A stretch of 33,645 bases of DNA from a virus. The DNA is taken from positions 1-33,645 of the IMG/VR virus record IMGVR_UViG_3300027969_000266. One strand, 5' to 3'. Numbering within the stretch: position 1 is the stretch's first letter; each line of letters opens with the position of its first letter. Shown piece by piece: positions 24,370-31,758 of the stretch. The notes under the pieces were generated by a model that saw only the letters and a list, made by a program, of their open reading frames with translations, did not search any database and was not told where the DNA came from. Made by a program: the position numbers and the translations under genes.

Positions 24370-25278
24370 ATGAAAAGCTTAGTCACCATTTCGTTTCGTA
24401 ATTTTTTGGACTACCTCCAGACCTATCTACAAAACTCAACCGAGTTAACCACTCACAGATGCGCTCAGGCTAAGTTCCTAGAGTGTGTCAGTTTACCCGA
24501 TCCCAAGAAATTAGCTGTATCCCACCTGAGAAAATTTAGGGATCACATGATCGCTCAGGGTCTGGCTCGCAAGACCATCAGGGAATACCTGCACCGGATT
24601 ATTAGGTGGGTAGGTTTTTGCTGGGAGCAGGGCAAGGTTTCACAAGCAACCTATCTGGCTTGCAAGTCCATGTGGATGCCTAACCCTAGGCAGGGCAGAC
24701 CCCCAGTTAGGACTAAATCTGTTACATGGATACAAATTGCAGAACTCCTACCACATTTACCTACATATCTTTCTAACCTAATCCAGCTGCACTGGCTGAC
24801 AGCAGCTAGGCCATGCGAGATAGTGCAGATCAATTCCAACAACTTTTCCAAAGTTAAGCCTGACCTATGGATCTGGACTTTACCTGACCATAAGGGTGCT
24901 TGGAGGGGTCAGGATCGGCAGTTATATCTAGGTTCTGATGCCATTAGGATTGTTCAGCAGATTGAACCATGCCCCAAAGGATTCCTATTTCCCAGTAAAA
25001 AAAATATTGAGGGATTTTTAACAAGGCTAACCTACCAGCGAGTAGTGAAAAAATGTACACTACAATTAATTAAGAATGGAATTCTAAAGCACCCACCTGA
25101 ATGGACTATTAGGGGCATTCGCTCTGGCCGAGCAAGACACATGCAGACATTGCATGGTCTAGAGGCTGCACGAATATTGCTGGGTCATACTGATCAGCGG
25201 ATGACCAGTCACTATGCAGGGACACCGATTCCCAATGGTGACTTTATTGGTGGCCTTAACCATGAGATTCAAAACTAA
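24370..25278 (+). CDS. int: Tyrosine integrase
   Basis: The product has 302 residues and integrates the phage at the host tRNA-Pro gene. The N-terminal SAM-like core-binding domain (about 1-100) precedes the catalytic domain. Visible catalytic positions are Arg147 in TAARPCEI, Lys175 in DHKG, Arg251 in RGIRSG, His273 in LLGH and nucleophile Tyr282 in TSHYAG. The usual His of the H-x-x-R box is Arg248 here (R-x-x-R), an unusual but possibly functional substitution. The phrase GLEAARILLGHTDQRMTSHYA follows planctomycete-type integrases. AGGATGGA lies upstream of ATG 24370. The adjacent attP supports the call. Confidence 0.92.
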   Translation: MKSLVTISFRNFLDYLQTYLQNSTELTTHRCAQAKFLECVSLPDPKKLAVSHLRKFRDHMIAQGLARKTIREYLHRIIRWVGFCWEQGKVSQATYLACKSMWMPNPRQGRPPVRTKSVTWIQIAELLPHLPTYLSNLIQLHWLTAARPCEIVQINSNNFSKVKPDLWIWTLPDHKGAWRGQDRQLYLGSDAIRIVQQIEPCPKGFLFPSKKNIEGFLTRLTYQRVVKKCTLQLIKNGILKHPPEWTIRGIRSGRARHMQTLHGLEAARILLGHTDQRMTSHYAGTPIPNGDFIGGLNHEIQN

Positions 25279-25314
25279 CACTTCAGACAACACTATTTAG
25301 AAAGGATTCTAACC

Positions 25315-25605
25315 ATGAATAATAATCAAGACGATGCAAAACATTTTAAACTAGTTCAGGATGAATCATCAGGGCAGGATGCCCTACCTTCCAAAAAGAA
25401 AAATAAAAGACCCAAGCACTGGCGGTTCTTTACCGAGCTTGAATTGTTGGTGATTAGGTCTGTTAAAAAAGAAATCATATCAGCACAGCAAATAGCCAAC
25501 CTCCTTCAGCTAGATAACAGCAGTAGCTTTCGGGCATGTCTCAGCAACATGGTCGAGCGGATGATTCTAATCCGCGCTAAAGGTGGTTACAAAATCAACA
25601 GATAG
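25315..25605 (+). CDS. Winged-helix DNA-binding protein, candidate regulator
   Basis: The product has 96 residues, with AAAGGA before the ATG. A disordered charged N-terminus ends in a Lys-rich patch (KKKNKRPKHWRFF). Residues about 38-96 have the winged-helix layout: helix LELLVIRSVKKE, helix-turn-helix SAQQIANLLQLDNSSSFRACLSNMVERMIL, and a wing IRAKGGYKI. It lies just upstream of a promoter region with phased GTCAG repeats, and it is the best candidate to bind them. Given that no cI-like gene is seen, it may govern the lysis-lysogeny choice. This is inference from fold and position. Confidence 0.75.
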   Translation: MNNNQDDAKHFKLVQDESSGQDALPSKKKNKRPKHWRFFTELELLVIRSVKKEIISAQQIANLLQLDNSSSFRACLSNMVERMILIRAKGGYKINR

Positions 25606-25697
25606 CCATGTCAGACTTCTGACGGCAGATGTCAGGCAGGTGTCAGACAGACAACTGTAAACTATTAAGATAGAATAAGTTTATAGGAGTGACACAC
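25606..25697 (+). promoter_or_regulatory. Early promoter with phased GTCAG operator repeats
   Basis: Three copies of (A/G)TGTCAG(A/G)C start at 25608, 25629 and 25640. The spacings of 21 and 11 bp place them on one face of the helix. The first is also part of a perfect dyad GTCAGA/TCTGAC (25610-25623). A promoter candidate CAGACA (25648-25653) with 17-bp spacer and TAGAAT (25671-25676) overlaps the third copy, so binding there would block it. The ribosome binding site AGGAG of the next gene is at 25685-25689. Confidence 0.6.
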
Positions 25698-25895
25698 ATG
25701 GCACGGATGACAAAACAAATGGCGAACTTACTGTTAGATCAGATGTCCAAGGTCTTGGACTTCAGTTCCCAGCTACATCCTGAGAATACCAAACGACAAC
25801 AAAAGCACATTGAAGGGAGGGTGAAACGACACCTAGAAGTCTTGGCTGAATACATGGCGGTTTTACATGACGATGAACCCAAAGAAAAGGAGTAG
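25698..25895 (+). CDS. Small helical protein upstream of csrA
   Basis: The product has 65 residues from ATG 25698; AGGAG at 25685-25689 gives correct spacing, and the in-frame GTG at 25689 would overlap that site. It is helical and charged (MTKQMANLLLDQMSKVLDF, then a Lys/Arg/His-rich stretch KRQQKHIEGRVKRHLEVL) with an acidic-basic tail. It is the first gene behind the putative early promoter and ends 5 bases before csrA. I do not recognise it. Confidence 0.65.
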   Translation: MARMTKQMANLLLDQMSKVLDFSSQLHPENTKRQQKHIEGRVKRHLEVLAEYMAVLHDDEPKEKE

Positions 25896-25903
25896 CAAGG
25901 ATG
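25885..25903 (+). promoter_or_regulatory. Possible CsrA binding sites over the csrA ribosome binding site
   Basis: Two GGA motifs lie in the csrA leader. One is the ribosome binding site AAAAGGAG, and the other, CAAGGATG at 25896-25903, overlaps the start codon. CAAGGATG matches the core of the known CsrA consensus (CARGGAUG). A CsrA dimer bridging the two would block its own translation. Autoregulation is inferred from motif and position. Confidence 0.4.
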
Positions 25904-26092
25904 CTGGTATTAGAAAGAAAAGTGAATGAGTCAGTGTTGATCTGGGATGAATCCGACCCGAACAAGATTCTGGTGGTCACCCTTAAGCGGGCAGTGGATG
26001 GATCCTATCAATTAGGTTTTGATGGGCCAAGAAACTTTAGGATTTTTAGACAGGAAATGTTTAATGACAACAGCTTTGAAGACAAAAAATAA
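25901..26092 (+). CDS. csrA: CsrA/RsmA-family RNA-binding translational regulator
   Basis: The product has 63 residues. It aligns over its length with CsrA: MLVLERKVNESVLI corresponds to the E. coli start MLILTRRVGETLMI, and the end LGFDGPRNFRIFRQEMF matches IGVNAPKEVAVHREEIY. Leu4 and the RNA-contacting Arg (Arg50 here, Arg44 in E. coli) are kept. About five extra residues (ESDPNK region) lengthen the β1-β2 turn. Known CsrA proteins are dimers that bind GGA hairpins in mRNA leaders and repress or stabilise them. In a phage it could redirect host translation or regulate phage mRNAs. It sits in the early operon. Confidence 0.9.
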   Translation: MLVLERKVNESVLIWDESDPNKILVVTLKRAVDGSYQLGFDGPRNFRIFRQEMFNDNSFEDKK

Positions 26093-26093
26093 T

Positions 26094-26786
26094 ATGGAAA
26101 AGCCTACTGTTGCAGTAGCTATTAAAACGGATGCAGTCCTTATCCAGGGCGATCTATCCACCCTGAGTGAAGATCAACGCAGTGCCTATTACCTTAGGGT
26201 CTGTGAAAGTCTTGGCCTAAACCCCCACACCCAGCCCTTTGAGTTTATCCCACTGGGCGGGAAATTGAAGTTGTATGCCACGCGAGCTTGCAGTGATCAG
26301 TTACGGAAACTTCATGGGGTATCTATTCAGATCCTGAGTAGGGAACTGGTGGAAGACATCTACACAGTGACAGCTCGAGCAGAAGACATGACAGGGCGCA
26401 CTGATGAATCCTGTGGGGTGGTCAGTTTGAAGGGTTTGCAGGGTGAAGCCAGATCCAACAAACTTATGTGTGCTGAGACCAAGGCTAAAAGGCGAGTCAC
26501 CCTTAGCATCTGCGGTTTGGGTTGGTTGGATGAAACTGAGGTGGAATCCCAGATTCAAGCTCAGCCTATCAGACCTGTTGTCGCATCTCTGACAGCACCA
26601 GTAGTAGTTGATGAGCATAAGCCCATGGAAACATTCCAAGAGGCATGCCTAGCAGTTGAACATGCTTTCCCTGGCACCATAAAAAAGATGTTAAGCCATT
26701 ACAAGGTTGAAACAGTGGACCAGTTGGTAGAAGCGCAGAAGATTGAAGCACAGGCAACCATAGCTAAGAAACTGGGGGCTAAATAA
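26094..26786 (+). CDS. Conserved early phage protein, possibly a recombination factor
   Basis: The product has 230 residues from ATG 26094; ATG 26064 with AGGA upstream is an alternative that would overlap csrA. The conserved core reads AYYLRVCESLGLNPHTQPFEFIPL, KLKLYATRACSDQLRKLHGVSI, then GVVSLKGLQGEARSNKLMCAETKAKRRVTLSICGLGWLDE. I know this pattern from many phage early regions, usually unnamed and placed beside Gp157 and SSB-like genes. That company suggests a single-strand annealing or recombination role, but I see no motif that proves it. The C-terminal ~60 residues are helical. It overlaps the next gene by TAATG. Confidence 0.8.
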   Translation: MEKPTVAVAIKTDAVLIQGDLSTLSEDQRSAYYLRVCESLGLNPHTQPFEFIPLGGKLKLYATRACSDQLRKLHGVSIQILSRELVEDIYTVTARAEDMTGRTDESCGVVSLKGLQGEARSNKLMCAETKAKRRVTLSICGLGWLDETEVESQIQAQPIRPVVASLTAPVVVDEHKPMETFQEACLAVEHAFPGTIKKMLSHYKVETVDQLVEAQKIEAQATIAKKLGAK

Positions 26787-27292
26787 TGAGCATCCTAGAC
26801 CTAGCTTCTGGCGCAAAAATTCTGGAATTCTGGATTGAAAAGGATTCAGCCGTTGAAGGTGAACTGGATTCAGTCCTGGACGAATTGCTTCAGGAGCTTG
26901 AAGGCCAGATAGAAGATAAGGTTGAAGCCTATTGCAGGATTATCAGAGAGCTTGAGTTAACACAGGCAGCAAGGAAAGAAGAGTCAGACCGGATCCGAAA
27001 GCTGGCTGATCAGGATGGGAATACAGTCAAGGCAATGAAGGGCAGGTTAATGTTCTTCTTTGGCTTGCAGAAGATCAACAAGCTTAAGACCAACAACTTT
27101 AATCTGTCTATATGCGCTAATGGTGGCAATCAGCCAATAGAGGTCAACATCCTACCTGAGCTTCTGCCAGCAGAATTTCAGAAGGTCGAGATCAAACCCA
27201 ATATGGAAACCATTAGAGAGGCTTTAAAAATGGGCACCTCTCTTGATGGAGTTACACTTCTGCCCAGAGGCGAACACTTAAGGATAAAATAG
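26786..27292 (+). CDS. Gp157-like early protein
   Basis: The product has 168 residues. An acidic N-terminal half is followed by a long helical coiled coil (VEAYCRIIRELELTQAARKE through LKTNNF) and the conserved C-terminal pattern FNLSICAN, LPAEFQKVEIKPNMETIREALKMG and LRIK. This is the siphovirus Gp157 family layout. The family is linked to recombination and in some phages to resistance against host functions, although the mechanism is unsettled. It is coupled to the upstream gene and followed by the SSB-like gene, forming a recombination cassette. Confidence 0.85.
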   Translation: MSILDLASGAKILEFWIEKDSAVEGELDSVLDELLQELEGQIEDKVEAYCRIIRELELTQAARKEESDRIRKLADQDGNTVKAMKGRLMFFFGLQKINKLKTNNFNLSICANGGNQPIEVNILPELLPAEFQKVEIKPNMETIREALKMGTSLDGVTLLPRGEHLRIK

Positions 27293-27294
27293 TT

Positions 27295-27777
27295 ATGGCT
27301 CAGCAGACTTTTTCAATGGACAAGCAGGTTGATATGTCGTCAACCACTTACACTGATAACAAAGTGGAAACTCTTCCTGAAGGTGACTATGCAGGTAAGG
27401 TGGTCAGATGCACTTTAAAGCGCAAAGTAGAAACAAAGAGTGGTCCTACTGATATATTTGAAATCCTAGTGGAAATTGAATCTAAGCAGTACACCATTAC
27501 CTACTGGCTAAACTCTGATGGCAACATGAAAAGATGCCTAACTAGTCTGAAGAGGATTGGATTCCAAGTAACCCAATGGGGTCCAGACTTTGGCAGACCT
27601 TACCCTGATGAACTACAAAAAGCTGCTGCTGAGATGCAGAACAAAATGCTTAGCTTTACCAGGGGAACTAGTTCAGGTGGTTACAAAACTATTGGGCTAA
27701 CAGAGTTATCAGATTTTACAGTCACTGCAACCAATGCAGGTACGGCATTCATTGATCATAATGACCTGCCCTTCTAG
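27295..27777 (+). CDS. Single-strand DNA-binding-like protein (DUF669-like)
   Basis: The product has 160 residues. A β-rich core (EGDYAGKVVRCTLKRKVE, IFEILVEIESKQYTITYWL) has the size and strand pattern of an OB-fold protein, with a middle helix QKAAAEMQNKM. The last residues, HNDLPF, resemble the acidic-aromatic tip of bacterial SSB (DDDIPF), which docks partner enzymes. Together with the Gp157 gene upstream this supports a role in coating replicating or recombining DNA. A hairpin (CCACCC/GGGTGG, 27779-27795) without a T-run follows its stop. Confidence 0.78.
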   Translation: MAQQTFSMDKQVDMSSTTYTDNKVETLPEGDYAGKVVRCTLKRKVETKSGPTDIFEILVEIESKQYTITYWLNSDGNMKRCLTSLKRIGFQVTQWGPDFGRPYPDELQKAAAEMQNKMLSFTRGTSSGGYKTIGLTELSDFTVTATNAGTAFIDHNDLPF

Positions 27778-27984
27778 ACCACCCATTAGGGGTGGCAGGG
27801 TTATCATTGCCCCTGAGATACCTTGATGGGGTTGTCAGCACCCACCCACTGACAGCAATCGTATTCATGAGCTTATCAGGCTGGTTATGCCATATGAGAT
27901 ATTGGCTTAGTAACACACCTGACTTGTTGTCAGACTAGCCAGCCTGATATTTAAAAACACACACATCTAATTAGGATTATTTAA
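27778..27984 (+). promoter_or_regulatory. Intergenic control region with GTCAG motifs and a possible promoter
   Basis: No gene is seen in these 207 bases. A 6-bp hairpin (27779-27795) follows the SSB-like gene. The inverted pair TGTCAG (27833-27838) and CTGACA (27849-27854) is separated by 10 bases. A further CTGAC (27919-27923) and TGTCAGAC (27928-27935) lie nearer the next gene. A -35-like TTGTCA (27927-27932) overlaps the last copy, with ATTTAA 16 bases further as a poor -10. The motif is shared with the region at 25608-25648, which suggests one regulator acts at both. Confidence 0.45.
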
Positions 27985-28215
27985 ATGAATGAAAAACTAC
28001 ACCTACCCAACCCAGTACGGTTAGCAGTATCTGCTAGGGAAGTTGCCCGGATGCTAGGAATTGGAAAGTCGCAGGTATTCAAACTGCTTGATGAAGGTCA
28101 GTTTCCTGAACCAGTTTATTTAGGGAAAAGAAATCCAAGATGGATAGTTGCCGATTTGGAAAAGTTCTTGGCATCTGGTGGAACCAACTATGAAGGTGGA
28201 TCAAGGATCGGTTGA
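27985..28215 (+). CDS. AlpA/excisionase-type helix-turn-helix protein
   Basis: The product has 76 residues. The MerR-like HTH pattern LAVSAREVARMLGIGKSQVFKLLDEGQFPEPVYLGKRNPRW followed by VADLEKFLAS is the signature of AlpA-type regulators and excisionases. Such proteins bend attachment-site DNA and help the integrase to excise, or they activate excision genes. It begins a new transcription block after the 207-base control region. With the integrase 2.7 kb upstream, an excisionase role is likely but not proven. Confidence 0.85.
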   Translation: MNEKLHLPNPVRLAVSAREVARMLGIGKSQVFKLLDEGQFPEPVYLGKRNPRWIVADLEKFLASGGTNYEGGSRIG

Positions 28216-28251
28216 AAACTAGAAATTATCTAACTATTACAAGGAATGTAT

Positions 28252-28920
28252 ATGGCTGAACTTAGCAACCTAAAACCAATTCAAACTAAATATAAGGGCT
28301 ATCATTTTAGGTCAAGGCTGGAAGCTAGATGGGCAGTGTTCTTTGAAAAGATGGGGCTTGACTGGTCCTATGAGGTAGAAGGATTCCAACTTCCTAGTGG
28401 TGCATGGTATCTTCCAGATTTTTTTGTGAGAAATCCAAAAGACTGTTTTGATTATTGGTATGAGGTAAAACCTAAAGGAACTCCACCTTGCCCAAAAGTG
28501 AAAGAATTTTGTTTTTCATTGCCAGGTGATAGTGATTTTTTTTATCAAGGTGAAAATAATTTAACTGAAACAATTGTAATAAAGCCCCAGTTAATAATTC
28601 AGCTTAATGGTGATCCATTGGATTTTGGTATAGCAATGTGTCCAAGGTGCAAAAAAATAAGCTATGAAAACCCGTTGTTTGATCAACTTCAAGATAATTT
28701 TGTCAATGAATACAATTGTGAACAATGTGACATTGCAAAATGTGGAAGTGGGGTATTTTTAGAAACTAGAAGTGATGGTTCTGAATTTTACTGGCATAAA
28801 GGAACCATGGTTAATCTTAATCTTAATTATGATTATTTTATAGCATCCTTTGCTTGCGATATTGTAGATGCTGGCATGGCAGCTCGTGAAGCTCGATTCG
28901 ATGGGAGTGATTCCCAATGA
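28252..28920 (+). CDS. PD-(D/E)XK nuclease-like protein with zinc ribbon
   Basis: The product has 222 residues from ATG 28252; AAGGA at 28241-28245 fits this start better than ATG 28246. The first 75 residues hold the pattern FRSRLEARWAVFFEKMGLDW, with Glu24, Asp56 in YLPDFF and E-V-K at 71-73, a plausible nuclease active site. The later part has Cys130/133 and Cys156/159, forming a zinc ribbon. Codons from about 28500 to 28850 are clearly more AT-rich than neighbouring genes, suggesting separate origin. N-terminal R-LEARWA proteins are common in phages but poorly characterised. The next gene overlaps by ATGA. Confidence 0.72.
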   Translation: MAELSNLKPIQTKYKGYHFRSRLEARWAVFFEKMGLDWSYEVEGFQLPSGAWYLPDFFVRNPKDCFDYWYEVKPKGTPPCPKVKEFCFSLPGDSDFFYQGENNLTETIVIKPQLIIQLNGDPLDFGIAMCPRCKKISYENPLFDQLQDNFVNEYNCEQCDIAKCGSGVFLETRSDGSEFYWHKGTMVNLNLNYDYFIASFACDIVDAGMAAREARFDGSDSQ

Positions 28921-29222
28921 CCATTCAATTCACCCCACCACCAGACGATCATGAAAAGATTTACGCTTTTTTCCTTAGATGCTCTGATCTGATTAAGGAA
29001 AGAGCCAGCGAATATGAACCCCCAGCTATTAGCCTTGGAAAGATCGCGCTTTACTGGTCAGAGTATATAGATGCAGAGATCACACCATACGATGTGGCAA
29101 TCATGATGTGTCAGTTAAAAATAGCCAGACTTAGTAAGGGTCATCATCAGGATTCATTGGAAGATGCAGCAGCATATCTAGCAATCGCAAACAGTTTAAA
29201 GGATGAAACTAATGCCATTTAA
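28917..29222 (+). CDS. DUF6378-like phage protein
   Basis: The product has 101 residues. The pattern RCSDLIKERASEYEPP, IALYWSEYIDAEITPYDVAIMMCQLKIARLSKGHHQDSLEDAAAYLAIA matches a small helical family frequent in phages, with conserved D-V-A-M-LK-AR and H-DS-D-A residues. Some such proteins resemble nucleotide pyrophosphohydrolase helices, so a role in nucleotide metabolism is possible but unproven. It is coupled to both neighbours. Confidence 0.78.
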   Translation: MTIQFTPPPDDHEKIYAFFLRCSDLIKERASEYEPPAISLGKIALYWSEYIDAEITPYDVAIMMCQLKIARLSKGHHQDSLEDAAAYLAIANSLKDETNAI

Positions 29223-31647
29223 AACAGTAACTAAGACTAATCCATGTCCTATCTGTGGGAAGGGCGACCAGTGTTCAAAGGCAGAGGATGGTGGTGTGTG
29301 CTGCTATCGGTCCACTGGACCACAGACTGGCTACCGCATTCAGAAGAATAAAGATGCTACGGATGGCAGGGAATTTGCCATCTATCAACCCATCAGCAAT
29401 GGATCATGGCAGAAGCCAACAAAACAACCAGAGACTAATGATTTATGGGCTGCAATCTATGAATACATCCTGACCAAGTTTCCTTGTGATGCAGCAGAGA
29501 AACAGGAACTTTCCCGCAGAGGTGGACTAAGCCCAGATAACTATGGCACCATGCCATTTAGCAATTCATCCACCAGAAGGGAAGTGGCTCAGGAACTGCT
29601 GGAAAAGTTTGGGGAAGAAATATTCAAATGCCCTGGCATATCTAAGAACTGTCCATCAGGTAAAGGAACATTACCTTGGATTGAAGGGGCTGAAGGGTTA
29701 ATGATTCCTATTAAGGACTGGAAGGGAAGAATACAAGGAATACTGATCAGACCAAGATTGCAGGATGGTAATAGTAAGTATTTGTGGATGACTTCAAGCA
29801 ATAAGGGTGGAGCATCTGCAACCCCTAGAATGCATGTTCCCACCCGAACACCGCAGCTACTAAGGCAACCAGTTCAAACCGATGGTCTCTGGATTACTGA
29901 AGGTGCCCTGAAAGCTAATGTGTTATCTGGAATTTATGACATTGCCTGTGTAGGAACACCTAGTAACAACCTTGAACCAGCTAATGCGTTCATTGAAACC
30001 CAACCCATGCAGAAGATAGTGCTGGCCTATGATCAGGACATCAACCCAGTAGCTAGGAAAGTAACCTCTAAGAACCTTTTAAAAGTCTATGACAAGTTTC
30101 CAGATCACGATTTCTGGTTAGCTGTTTGGGATAGCGCAACAGCCAAAGGGATTGATGATCTACTTCAAGCTAATGGTACATACCAGCTATTACCAAAGCA
30201 TGAAGCTTTGGAATATTTAAAAGCGTATATAGGTAATGAGCAAACAGAGATCACAGATTACAACTATAACCCTGATAGCATGTTGAAAACTGAATGGACA
30301 GAAGCCATGGAACTTGTAGGGGCATTTGGATCAGACATGAAATTTATGTCAGAGTGGGAAGATTTTCTAATGTGGAATGGATCTACTTGGAAAACCGATA
30401 AGTATGGTCCTGGCATACTCTATAAAAAGTTTCTTGATAGAAGGATGCAGATGATAGCAGATAGGCAAGAAGATGATCCAGCTAGGAAGTGGCTTATTGG
30501 TGGACACAAGATGTCTAGGATGAATGCAGTCATGGCACACCTTAAAACTGAGGTGGCAATACGGAAGAGAGTTTCAGAAATACCAGTGGTTCGTAATGTA
30601 ATTACCTGCCCTAATGGAACTGTAGATCTGACCACTGGCGATATCAGGAAACATAGCAGGGATGATTGGCAAATGGCAGCTTGCCCGACTGTCTACGATC
30701 CTGAAGCCAGCTGCCCAAGATGGTTGCAGCTATTAGATGATGTATTCCTAGGATCTGCTGACCTAATTAACTATGTGCAAAAGTTGTTTGGCATGGCAAT
30801 CACAGGCGCACCTAATGACCATGTGTTCCCAGTGTTCTGTGGTGATGGTAGGAATGGAAAGTCTACTGTATTGGGAACCATCCAGAAGGTGCTAGGTGAT
30901 GATCTTGCTAGCACAGTGGCCAGTGATTACTTGTGTAAGGGCAATGAATCCCACCCAACATGGTTGGCTAGCTTTCACGGCAAAAGGCTGATGGTAGCTA
31001 ATGAAACAGCCAGGGGAATGGAATTGAATGTTGCACTGGTTAAACTGCTAACAGGTGGTGACATGATCACCTGCAGGAAGTTATTTCAAAACGAGTGGAG
31101 CTTTAACCCCACCCACACATTCATTCTTTGTACTAATGAAAAACCTGCAATTCATGAATCCAATATAGCTATATGGGCTAGGATCGCGCTTGTGCCTTTT
31201 AAAGCATCATTTAGTGAGGCTAACGGCAATCTTGATACAGATCTTCCCACACGCATTTTAACCGAATCTAAGGGCATCCTAGCATGGCTAGTGCAGGGTG
31301 CTTTAAAGTACCGATCTGAAGGGCTTACCAAACCAGAAGAGATCAAGAAGCAGAACGCAGAGTATCGTGAAGATTCTGATCCTGAAGAGTCTGTGACTAG
31401 CTGGCTCACCCAATTTTCATCACCAGCAAACAATGACTGGATGAAGTCCAGTGTCATTTATGCACACTACTACAACTGGTGCTTGGAAGGTGGAATCAAG
31501 GCACTTGGGATCAAGGGATTTAGCATCAGTTTGAGCAAGGATGACAAAGGCTTTGAGCGCAGACTTTCTGCTGGTTATAAAGAGTTTAGGCGCAAGGTTA
31601 CCCCTGTAAAAAGTGTTAAGATAGGTAAAGATGACAACAGCTTTTAG
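29212..31647 (+). CDS. Primase-helicase (TOPRIM plus D5/P4-type SF3 helicase)
   Basis: The product has 811 residues from ATG 29212 (AAAGGA at 29197-29202; the in-frame ATG at 29203 abuts that site). The N-terminus has a Cys cluster (CPIC at 12-15, further Cys at 21, 30, 31) as in primase zinc motifs. A TOPRIM-like segment is seen near 225-275 (LWITEGALKANVLSG, IVLAYDQDIN). A D5-type region covers about 360-540. The SF3 helicase has Walker A GDGRNGKST near residue 543, followed by GKRLMVANETARG and THTFILCTNEKPAI sensor segments. It would unwind and prime at the origin, which lies directly downstream. P4-type proteins of this class can bind origin iterons themselves. Confidence 0.9.
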   Translation: MPFKTVTKTNPCPICGKGDQCSKAEDGGVCCYRSTGPQTGYRIQKNKDATDGREFAIYQPISNGSWQKPTKQPETNDLWAAIYEYILTKFPCDAAEKQELSRRGGLSPDNYGTMPFSNSSTRREVAQELLEKFGEEIFKCPGISKNCPSGKGTLPWIEGAEGLMIPIKDWKGRIQGILIRPRLQDGNSKYLWMTSSNKGGASATPRMHVPTRTPQLLRQPVQTDGLWITEGALKANVLSGIYDIACVGTPSNNLEPANAFIETQPMQKIVLAYDQDINPVARKVTSKNLLKVYDKFPDHDFWLAVWDSATAKGIDDLLQANGTYQLLPKHEALEYLKAYIGNEQTEITDYNYNPDSMLKTEWTEAMELVGAFGSDMKFMSEWEDFLMWNGSTWKTDKYGPGILYKKFLDRRMQMIADRQEDDPARKWLIGGHKMSRMNAVMAHLKTEVAIRKRVSEIPVVRNVITCPNGTVDLTTGDIRKHSRDDWQMAACPTVYDPEASCPRWLQLLDDVFLGSADLINYVQKLFGMAITGAPNDHVFPVFCGDGRNGKSTVLGTIQKVLGDDLASTVASDYLCKGNESHPTWLASFHGKRLMVANETARGMELNVALVKLLTGGDMITCRKLFQNEWSFNPTHTFILCTNEKPAIHESNIAIWARIALVPFKASFSEANGNLDTDLPTRILTESKGILAWLVQGALKYRSEGLTKPEEIKKQNAEYREDSDPEESVTSWLTQFSSPANNDWMKSSVIYAHYYNWCLEGGIKALGIKGFSISLSKDDKGFERRLSAGYKEFRRKVTPVKSVKIGKDDNSF

Positions 31648-31758
31648 GCTCGTTTCTTGGTGGACTTTGCTGAAAAAATAGAAATATGAAGTACACCAAG
31701 TACACCAAAAATAACAATGAAATAAGTTAGCCTAGAAAAGGAAAATGGAATAAACAAA

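Noticed and set aside
31689-31708. CRISPR-like repeats
   Set aside because: The repeats are only 11 bp, occur in both orientations and lack regular spacers; iterons explain them better.
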